A stretch of 64,000 nt of DNA from Nematostella vectensis (taxonomy: Eukaryota; Cnidaria; Anthozoa; Actiniaria; Edwardsiidae). The notes below the pieces were generated by a model that saw only the letters and a list, made by a program, of their open reading frames with translations, was not told where the DNA came from and did not search any database. Position 1 is the first letter of the stretch. Every line of letters begins with the position of its first letter. The stretch is taken from assembly GCF_932526225.1 (NCBI RefSeq), contig NC_064045.1, positions 8,860,022 through 8,924,021 on the forward strand. The letters run 5' to 3'. This document shows positions 58,101 through 64,000 of the stretch, piece by piece. The translations under genes were made by a program, and so were the position numbers.

Positions 58101-59505
58101 GTGATGTCATTTTCTGTCGCGCGCGTGGCTATCGCGATTAGGTAATAGTAACATTTTACTTTTTATGTCACGCGATATAAATATCGCCTGTAGTCTAAAT
58201 GCCTAAATGTGTTAAAAATTCACTCAAACTGCTGCCACTTTGGCGTGGTTCTGCTTCTTTGTATTCTTCTGGTCTTACTGGTTTACTTACATTAGTTGTT
58301 TATTAAACAAAATTGGGTTATTAAAATAATAAGTAGGAGTAAACATGTGAAACGATAGGGACCTTGATATTTAAAACGGCGCAGAGAGTAGCCTGGAGTT
58401 AACAGACCCCGCTCAAAATCTAAACGAACTTAGATTTTAGGCGAAGTCTGTTAACTCAGGCTACGGAAGAAAGGACGACGGCCGTTTAGATTATATCCAT
58501 CCGCTCGGATATCTCACTGGATGCGTCAGATGCGCTAGCAATTTGATCCTCAGGGATCCCGTTCTGTCAGCTTCTGTAATTGCAGCAGTATCACCGATAC
58601 ATGCAATTTCAAGAGATAAAACAAGCTATGGGATCTTTGTCATTTACAGGCTATTTCCAGGGTTCTCTGGGCCACCTTTCTGCACATTTACAGACTATTT
58701 CCAGGGTAGCTGTAGCTGCACCGCGTAGGATTTTCAGGCTATTTACAGACTATTTCCAGGGTTCTCCGGGCACATTTACAGTTTATTTCCAATGTAGCTG
58801 TACCGTATATATTTACAGACTATTTACAGACAATTCACTTCAAGATTTCTATGGGCATCGTCTTGATTCTAATTTACACTATTTCCACAGTAATGTTGTC
58901 TGTAAATATGATTTACAGTCTAAATATTTACAGGGTATGTAAATACTCTGGAAATAGGCATTTACAGACTATTTCCATACAGTGGATAGGACACGATTTT
59001 TCCAGTGAACTCGCCCCATGCTAGATTGCATTGCTTTGTTATTTTTGTCAGAGAAAAGGCGAAAATAATACGCATTTCCGGTGACGCTTTTGTAATATTT
59101 TAAAAACCTTTTAATGGCAAGAGTGTCCAGTTAAAAGATCATCATATATTACCAACAAAGACCCAAAACAAAGGTTTGTTACAGGTAAGTAAAACTCAAA
59201 AAGCATTTAAAGCCAGAGGGGAAGTAATTGCGTTTAATTGACCCTCATGAATGTGAAGCACATTTTTTAAACTTGCGCTTTACAAACATTATTTACATAA
59301 AAGACGTGTATTTGGTTTGCAGAGAGCCGAGAAAGAAATGGACGATATCGACAGACAGGAGGCAGCGGAGGCTAACCTAAAGCGCATGCTCAGTAAGGGA
59401 CCACATGACCTACCGGACCGCGCAAGCCTAGCCAATCAGATCGCACAGGAAGTTAAACGGAGGTCGCAATACAACGACATCGAAACTACGATCATTTCAA
59501 TATAG
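31993..59505 (+). CDS. Diaphanous-related formin, FMNL/FRL-like
   Basis: Twenty-six coding exons in consistent phase give 943 residues: 31993-32167, 32368-32432, 32540-32623, 35665-35849, 36590-36779, 36895-36945, 38354-38452, 42149-42295, 42703-42819, 43353-43484, 43632-43658, 43747-43791, 44293-44361, 46277-46436, 47440-47543, 48148-48259, 48623-48682, 49390-49517, 50184-50252, 50943-51029, 51458-51526, 53467-53547, 55445-55571, 55970-56070, 56655-56819, 59323-59505. The order is a GTPase-binding/FH3 armadillo region (EIEERFSSLL, then RKTQALVLKILTHI), a coiled coil, a short FH1 (PPLPPFAPLPPPVPPPPP) and an FH2 (MLNWVP, then FGNYMNGSRRGAAHGFKL, then FPELSNFDEEL). Formins nucleate and elongate actin filaments as dimers. 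FMNL is preferred over DAAM on the FH2 wording. No clear DAD motif or N-terminal myristoylation Met-Gly is visible. The ATG at 31993 is the first in frame after a stop at 31942. Confidence 0.92.
33885..34160. mobile_element. MITE, copy 1
   Basis: Terminal inverted repeats: TACACCTATTTCAAATAACG with GTTGTCAGTGC on the left, and GCGTTGACAAC then AAATAAGGGTATA on the right. A related copy is at 34662-34895. Both lie in formin intron 3. Confidence 0.7.
34325..34525. repeat. 60-bp tandem array, three to four copies
   Basis: Units contain ACCACCTCCAATAAGAAAGC, GGGAACCATTCCCA and AAATGTGTTATTTACTGTT. The 60-bp period explains open frames on both strands. Confidence 0.92.
34662..34895. mobile_element. 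MITE, copy 2
   Basis: Same termini as the element at 33885-34160: ACACCTATTTCAAAATATGT on the left, with a reverse-complement CACTGACTACGTG and GAAATAGGTATA on the right. Confidence 0.7.
34924..35600. mobile_element. Inverted-repeat element with CCTGGTTACCATATGG-type ends
   Basis: The left end CCTGGTTACCATATGG and GTCTGTCGTATCTGTTG are mirrored by TACGACAGAAGCGAG and CATATGGAAACCAGG at the right. There is no recognisable transposase. It ends about 65 bp before formin exon 4. Confidence 0.6.
36250..36440. repeat. C, A and T homopolymer runs
   Basis: Poly-C followed by poly-A, then a long poly-C run near 36348-36375. They lie in formin intron 4 and make spurious Pro- or Gly-rich frames. Confidence 0.9.
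37095..37830. repeat. 105-bp tandem array, about seven copies
   Basis: Near-identical units with GCATGCGAAAGGTAAAGTTC, GAGAATATGCTCAAACTG and CTATATATCGTATCTAGCT in formin intron 6. Confidence 0.95.
38453..40985. repeat. 66-bp minisatellite starting at a splice donor, about 38 copies
   Basis: The array begins at the first base of the donor of formin exon 7 (AAG then GTAACACACC). Every unit repeats AGGGTAACACAACC, so it carries a donor-like GTAACA. Units also contain GTAGACAGTTGTGCCGAGGG and CTCCTTCAAGGGAAAAGTAA. The 66-bp period (22 codons) leaves long open frames on the minus strand, which I treat as artefacts. Confidence 0.97.
44352..45930. repeat. 57-bp minisatellite copying an exon end and splice donor, about 27 copies
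   Basis: Formin exon 13 ends AACCTCGTG at 44361 and its donor is GTACGTGATG. Each 57-bp unit repeats AACCTCGTGGTACGTGATG or the variant with GTCTGTGATG, followed by TCTATGTAGATCGAAGG. Thus about 9 exonic bases and the donor are copied throughout. The last three units are diverged. The 19-codon period gives a spurious 253-residue minus-strand frame. Confidence 0.97.
46050..46116. repeat. (ACA)n trinucleotide repeat
   Basis: About 22 uninterrupted AAC/ACA units in formin intron 13. Confidence 0.97.
46447..46538. repeat. (CTTC)n tetranucleotide repeat
   Basis: About 22 units starting roughly 11 bp after the donor of the FH1 exon (46436). Confidence 0.97.
47790..47975. repeat. Degenerate array around GGAATCCGGAATCCA
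   Basis: Six or more imperfect units in formin intron 15. Confidence 0.85.
48310..48430 (+). repeat. Dispersed GCGCGCTACCGTGGCCACC family, short tandem copy
   Basis: Three units with GACGCGCGCTACCGTGGCCA and CACCTTGAAA-like ends. The family is the same as at 17150-17695, in opposite orientation. Confidence 0.85.
50300..50670 (+). repeat. Dispersed GCGCGCTACCGTGGCCACC family, five-unit array
   Basis: Five units of about 80 bp with GCGCGCTACCGTGGCCACCT, TGACAGTTTTGTGAAGTAAG and ATAAGAATGC, in formin intron 19. Confidence 0.9.
51535..52440. repeat. Degenerate 25-bp array (ACATGTCACACAACACAATC)
   Basis: Several tens of imperfect units right after the donor of formin exon 21 (51526). The array is interrupted at about 51955-52040 by a copy of the sequence upstream of exon 23, and a fuller copy follows it. 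Confidence 0.93.
52436..52553 (+). pseudogene. Displaced copy of the formin exon 23 acceptor and start
   Basis: Matches about 55360-55480: the same polypyrimidine tract and TTTTCTAG acceptor, then TTGGAAGATAGAAGAACTAC and CGATCGTCGCCAGTCA before diverging into the array. It lies upstream of exon 22, so its order is wrong for splicing. A shorter copy at about 51955-52042 lacks the acceptor and the first exon bases. Confidence 0.85.
52625..53483. repeat. 46-bp minisatellite copying a splice acceptor and exon start, about 18 copies
   Basis: Unit: AAATCCAAATATTCCTTTGC, TCGGCAG, then ATCATCCTAATCTTTGG. The final copy is the true acceptor and start of FH2 exon 22 (53467; IILIFGNYMNG). Upstream copies keep the pyrimidine tract, the CAG and the first 17 exon bases, then run into TTAA, which would give IILIFG and a stop. 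Confidence 0.96.
53467..53547 (+). CDS. Formin exon 22 (FH2 GNYMN core)
   Basis: Twenty-seven codons starting ATCATCCTAATTTTTGG and including GNYMNGSRRGAAHGFKLESL, the most conserved FH2 segment. It starts at the very last unit of the 46-bp array and is followed by a donor AAG-GTTGAC. It is lost if any upstream array acceptor is used with its in-frame stop. Confidence 0.93.
53583..54658. repeat. Second, unrelated 46-bp minisatellite, about 23 copies
   Basis: GC-rich units GATGGGACCCGCCCCCGATG plus GGACACTCCCAATAGGAGTCACTCAT in formin intron 22, starting about 35 bp after exon 22. Confidence 0.96.
55090..55320 (+). repeat. Dispersed repeat, copy 2
   Basis: Partner of 12045-12295 with CCCTAAGGGATGGCACTTTG and CCTAAGAGATGGCAAAATCG in the same order. 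It lies in formin intron 22. Confidence 0.8.
56925..59025. mobile_element. 2.1-kb inverted-repeat element in the last formin intron
   Basis: The left end GGGGAAAACTCACTGGAAAA plus ATCGTGTCCTATCCA is mirrored at the right by TGGATAGGACACGATTTTTC plus CAGTGAACTCGCCCC. Both arms are built from sub-repeats of CTGGAAATAGCCTGTAAATA and GTGCAGAAAGGGGCCCAGAG. The middle shows no transposase and includes a near-perfect hairpin at 58388-58465. It looks like a non-autonomous fold-back DNA transposon. Target duplications are unclear. Confidence 0.8.
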
Positions 59506-60475
59506 AGGAGATAATACAACCGTGATTTACCGCGATAAGAGGCAGGGTGAAGTCAAGCTCGAATACCTTGAACTGTTCGAATTATATCAAGCTCGATTTC
59601 ACATGCATTTTACGCTACGCGGAAAAATTCTAGCTAGGAGCTTTTCTTTATAAGAATATAAAACACAGCATATTACGCTGGAAACCTGGCTTTTATTTAC
59701 GTTTATGAGTTAAAACTGATAAACGCTTGCAAAGCTTTTACGAGTTATCGGAGGGACTTCTGTGTTTGTAACTCATTGTTTAGTTTTAAAGTAAAGGATC
59801 ATCATCTTCGGATAATATTTATCATTACATTACAACTGCAAAGCCACTAAACACAAACCACTGTCGACAATTTTCACTTGTTTTACATTAATATAAGACA
59901 AGAAACAGATAGTCAGATTAAGTAGTCTACCAGAAATGCTTCTAGGCAAGGGAATGTCTTTTACATTAGGCAGTCATTCTGACCTCTGTCACGAAAATGC
60001 GTTTTGCTCAGAAAATGCGTATAAAAAGATGGAAGCACAAGTTTCTTATTTTGGTGTTGTCAAAAAAAAAAAGAAGTATGTTTTATGCTGAGCGAGCCAC
60101 TAGAATTTTAAACAAAACTCGTTGACGGACCTTTGGATTAAACAACAGTAAACTCAGATAGAAATCATAAATTATCACTACCAGCATCACTACCAAGTCT
60201 AACTTATATTAAACATTGTTTGTAAATCGTATTAGTTGTTTACCATAATGCGGAACCCATTAATCAACAGTAACCCAGGAGTAAGCCAGAACTGGGGGTT
60301 TTAATTTGAAAAAGGACAAATCGTGGATTTAAACCGTCAACTTGTGAGGTAGCCTAAAGAGTAAAGAAAAAGAAAAAAAAATGATAAAATTTTTTATTGA
60401 TAAAATATGGGCATCATGCGAATTAAAAAAAACCATCACTGCCTCGGGATTACGTACCAATAAACGTTAGAACAC

Positions 60476-60744
60476 AGGTAGCCCAAGCTTTTTATTTGTC
60501 CCTATTAGTTTTACGGTAAACATAGGGCGAAAAATAAAATTAGTTTGTTTAAAATTTCAAATCGTGAATCTTGAATGTTGAAATAGGCACTTTAATACGG
60601 CCAAAGGACACGCAACAAGTAAACATAAACACAACACTAGATTACACACGTCTTTTCAAGAAGTTTTTTTTTCACTAATTTTGTTTTTCGACCTATGTTT
60701 ACCGTAAAATCAATAGGGACAAATAAAAAGCCTGGGCTACCTAT
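60476..60744. mobile_element. Hairpin MITE
   Basis: The left arm AGGTAGCCCAAGCTTTTTAT, then TTGTCCCTATT and TTTTACGGTAAACATAGG, is mirrored by CCTATGTTTACCGTAAAA, AATAGGGACAA and AAAGCCTGGGCTACCT. It is about 270 bp and non-coding. Confidence 0.88.
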
Positions 60745-60884
60745 GGTCAGAACCCCACTTGCGCAAACAAGCGTGAAGTATGCTTCAGTCAGATAGACAG
60801 GTAAACTTCACAAAAGCCTCCAAAATCGGGTAAAAATATCGCTAGCAATGTTGACGCTCTTTGCACGGTCCTTTATAGTCGTTT

Positions 60885-61020
60885 CCCTTGGCCACCTTGA
60901 CAGTTTTGTGAAGTAAGCCAATAAGAATGCGAGAAATATGCTATCTGATACGACGCGCGCTACCGTGGCTACTTTGACAGTTTTGCGAAGCCAATAAGGA
61001 TGCGAGAAACATGCTATCTG
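60885..61020 (+). repeat. Dispersed GCGCGCTACCGTGGCCACC family, two units
   Basis: Contains GGCCACCTTGACAGTTTTGT and GACGCGCGCTACCGTGGCTA, related to 17150-17695, 48310-48430 and 50300-50670. Confidence 0.85.
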
Positions 61021-61792
61021 ATTGGCATCCTAACGTCACTAGGCAACAGGAGTTGCAAAGAAGTGCTTTAGTGTACATTGAAACGCGATGAAATCCCCTT
61101 TAAATTAGCAAGTGGCCTCGGTAGCGCGCGTCGTATGGCTAAAGCCATACTGGCTGTTGAAATCTAAGCATTTATGGTGTTTTAAAGATCCATCATTCCC
61201 CTACTACTAGGCAAAAAGAGGTGGTGGTATCTTCACCATCTAGATATCCCAGATACCAGATAACGTCGTCCGCATGCAAAACCTCAAGCCAATATAGGCT
61301 AACTAGATACCATATATATCTTAAAGCCAATAAAAACTGAGTAACCATTCTGTGCCCAGTTTTCGATTTAATTACCTTTTAGCAGGGCGGGTACTCAAGA
61401 TACCGGCTACAAAATCGATAAATACCTCAAAGGTATATATCCCAGTCGCCTCAGTTCGAAAGAAGCGAAGAAAAAACTAAGTTTTAATACGGGCTTCCTA
61501 CGCTTTGAATAGCAAACAGGAAATGCAGATCTCAAGCAACGACTAGAAACGCCTACCCCTGGTTCCGAAGTCCCGAACGTCTCTCGTAGCTGGGCCGCAA
61601 AAGTTTTCGGCAAGCCTACTGCGTTCCTCACTGACAGACGTTCGAGCCTCTGGGACCAGGGTAAGAAAATCCCCCATTTTTTTTTTTTTATTTCCGATTG
61701 AGGCGTACCGATGTCTCAGATCTTACAGTCATCCCATGCCGGAAAATATATTCAAAAATATTTAAAATATACTACGGCTACCACCTATTTCT

Positions 61793-62160
61793 TTCCTGGA
61801 GCAAGCTAAATGCTTTCTGCCATGACAATTTGTAAGGTTAGAACTCTCCCAAAAACGTGCAACATAAAGATCCTGAAAAAGTTTAATTTTTATAACCCAT
61901 ATTGTCAAGCTGAAGTAGTTACCGCTGCTCACATATATGCCTTTCCTGGAGCAAGCAAAATGACTTCTGCCATAACTGTTTATAAGATTAGAACTCTCGC
62001 TAAAACGTGCAACACACAGATCCTGAAAACTGCTACATGTCATAACCCATATTGTCAAGCCGAAATAGTTCCCGTTGCTCACGTCTATGCCTTTCTTGGA
62101 GCAAACGAAATGACTTCTCCCATGACTGTCTATAAGATTGGAACTCGTCCATTACTCTTA
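61793..62160. repeat. Tandem repeat of about 148 bp spanning the 3' end of the last gene
   Basis: Two and a half units with TTTCCTGGAGCAAGCAAAAT, ACCCATATTGTCAAGC and TTGCTCACGTCTATGCC. The stop codon of the membrane-protein gene (62033) lies inside the second unit, so part of its 3' coding end is copied downstream. Confidence 0.85.
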
Positions 62161-63280
62161 GCAGCTCTGCACTCTGCTGAGCCATCAGTCTTTCAGTACT
62201 GAGACCAGAGGTTTTGCCAGACAGAGTATGCGTGTCAGACGGGAGCTCTGATTGTTGTTTGGCGCCAGCAGTAGAAAGTTCGATTTCAACCTCTTGTAGC
62301 TCGGCGTCTCGACCCGCTGTCAACAAGAAAAAAATTTATTAACGTTAAAATAATAAGTGCCCCTCCCCCTAAAACATATCTAAAAAACACCTCTTGAATA
62401 ATGTTATTCTATTTATAAATAATGAAACCACCATGAATCCAAATATAGTTTTGTTCTCAATCGTTTTGTTCTCAATAAGCGCCCCCTCCCAGCGTCCCCT
62501 TTCCTATAAACGCTCTAAAATTTCCACTGACCTTTGCTTTCCCTCCACTCTCCCCTCCTTGGCAAGTGATACTTTTGCCAATACAAACCGACGGCTAGTA
62601 TAACCAGGAAGAGACCTGCCATCGCATACACCGAATACCCGAAGATGCTTCCATCGAAATAGTCCGTTCCATCAGTTGCCTCACTGTTAGGATCCTGGGA
62701 GATAAATAGGTACACAGTGGTAAATACAGCTGATAGGAAGCCCGAGGGTCGCAATGCAGAGCGTTACTCTGTAGTGCCTTTGCCTTTCATTCGATCCCTC
62801 TGTAAAAAAACAGAGGTCGTCGGAGCAAAAAAGAAAAAAAACAAAGTGCGAATGCTCGAAACTCCAGGAAAGCTACTCGATATTCACATAGGCGTAAAAT
62901 ATACCATTTCAGCCTTGTGTTGATTTATTCCCCTTTAATATCGTACAGCAGTCATGTCTTGAATGACACCCTAATTGCGTTATTCAGGTACATTTTAACT
63001 AAAAAAAACCTTACCTTAGCATGCGAGAGATAACTGTCCAAAAGAAATAAGCCTTCGTCCGAATGCCTCTGCTGGAAGTCGCGGAGACATTGCGCGAGAT
63101 TGTTACTATGTTGCGGCAACACTGCACCGTAGGCCACAGACTGTTCTAAGACGGACGCGACAGTAAGCTTGTGTTGCGAGTAGTACGAGTCGTGTTGTGT
63201 CGAGCTGAGGAAATCAACCAGCGCGAGTTGCGACTCGCCCGACGCAACACTCGAGTAGACTTCTTCGAACGTCGCTTTCG
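62033..63280 (-). CDS. Single-pass membrane protein, 3' part (5' end off right edge)
   Basis: Three coding exons, 63280-63015, 62694-62532 and 62316-62033, join in phases 0 and 1 and give about 237 residues. The first needs an upstream exon ending in phase 1, which I do not find before 64000. Exon A (ASGESQLALVDFLSS, VAYGAVLPQHSNNLAQC) resembles the end of a periplasmic-binding-protein or glutamate-receptor-like ligand domain. This is only a similarity of pattern. Exon B has one strong membrane span (YSVYAMAGLFLVILAVGLYW) followed by basic residues, so the following tail is probably cytosolic. Exon C ends in a charged, coiled-coil-like helix rich in Arg, Glu and Gln. Ionotropic-receptor-like proteins of animals end with one span after the ligand domain, but no pore segment is visible here. 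The family is not established. Confidence 0.55.
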
Positions 63281-64000
63281 CTGCGAAACAGAACAAAACC
63301 GACTAAAACTTTAAGGGGTCAAATCACACGGTCAATGGGGCAGCGACTATACCATGCGTAATGATCACGTCCTCTCGCAAAATCTATTTCGAAAGGCTAT
63401 CTAAATAGTAAAAGGAAAGGGAGGGCGGAATCAATATAACAAAATACACACACTGTAGCATATTAAAGAAGGCCAACCAACCCGCCATTTGACTTCGCGC
63501 ACCACAAAAAGAGTAACAAAAAGAATAAATTAGTATTGGCTATTATTTTTTAATCTCGCCAATTCATATCAGAAGTCATTCATTCATGGTTGTTTTGAAT
63601 ATAAACAATAACAAAGGAGTGGTTGATCTACCACTTTGCTGTTGCTTACATTTGAAAATAACCAAACAAGAATAAAGTTTCATACTTTATTGACGGCATC
63701 TGAATAAAAGAAGTTCAGTTAATCGTTTGAATTAGCCGATGGTAATGGATTTTTTGGGTGAGACGATACTTCGTGAGAGGGTAAAATGGCGGCGTGATAG
63801 GTAGCTGCTCGCAGCTCATGGATTAAGAAGAGCCACCTAAATGCTCAAAAAGCTTCCGTTTCTATTCTTTTCTATTATCCCTGTGACGCCATTCCTAGCC
63901 CGGCACAGTGGTGTTTATCATCCTATTTTATCGATTTTCTTTTTAATTATTTTTTGTTATTCTGGTGAAAACAGTATTAAGAAATACTTGTAACATTGCT
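63281..64000. other. Upstream intron or flank of the last gene, no feature seen
   Basis: AT-rich, no exon with a fitting donor recognised and no repeat of note. Confidence 0.5.

Larger units (their letters stand above)
59506..61750. other. Formin 3' UTR and intergenic stretch
   Basis: No coding exon seen. It holds the formin 3' UTR, a hairpin MITE at 60476-60744 and dispersed-family copies at 60885-61020. The minus open frame 61407-61631 has no recognisable domain. Confidence 0.6.

Overview
The window is animal nuclear DNA. Its genes are split by GT-AG introns in consistent phase, and it has UTRs, MITE-like hairpins and many intronic minisatellites; there are no bacterial features. The gene set (an ALPK1-like alpha-kinase, a TIFA-like FHA protein, a synaptogyrin, a many-exon formin and a NIDO-domain secreted protein) together with AT-rich, repeat-laden introns suggests a cnidarian, most probably a sea anemone such as Nematostella. 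The taxon is an inference. All exon models were made by hand from splice signals, phase and remembered family motifs.

Layout. 1-8803 (-): 5' part of a secreted NIDO plus TIG-like gene running off the left edge. 8804-12950: intergenic, with a possible non-coding first exon for the next gene. 12951-14995 (+): TIFA-like FHA adaptor in two coding exons. 16549-24187 (-): ALPK1-like gene in nine coding exons (1203 aa), tail to tail with the TIFA gene. 25140-28749 (+): synaptogyrin in three coding exons, diverging from ALPK1 across about 950 bp. 31993-59505 (+): FMNL/FRL-like formin in 26 coding exons (943 aa), its introns inflated by minisatellites and transposon-like repeats. 62033-63280 (-): 3' part of a single-pass membrane protein running off the right edge.

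The most interesting system is the ALPK1/TIFA pair. In mammals ALPK1 binds bacterial ADP-heptose and phosphorylates TIFA, which oligomerises through its FHA domain and recruits TRAF6 to activate NF-kB. Here sensor-kinase and adaptor are neighbours, as I recall ALPK1 and TIFA being on human 4q25. The ALPK1 model carries about 370 extra N-terminal residues that look like a STAND (NB-ARC-like) NTPase with a winged helix, joined in one open exon to the conserved sensor domain. Its P-loop has Cys where Lys is expected. The residues I recall as contacting ADP-heptose are all kept. This looks like an NLR-like ALPK1: NTPase, sensor, linker, alpha-kinase.

A second theme is that tandem arrays in the formin introns include the splice sites themselves. 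A 57-bp array repeats an exon end plus its donor, a 46-bp array repeats an acceptor plus the first 17 exon bases, and a 66-bp array starts exactly at a donor. The 3' ends of ALPK1 and of the right-edge gene are also tandemly duplicated.
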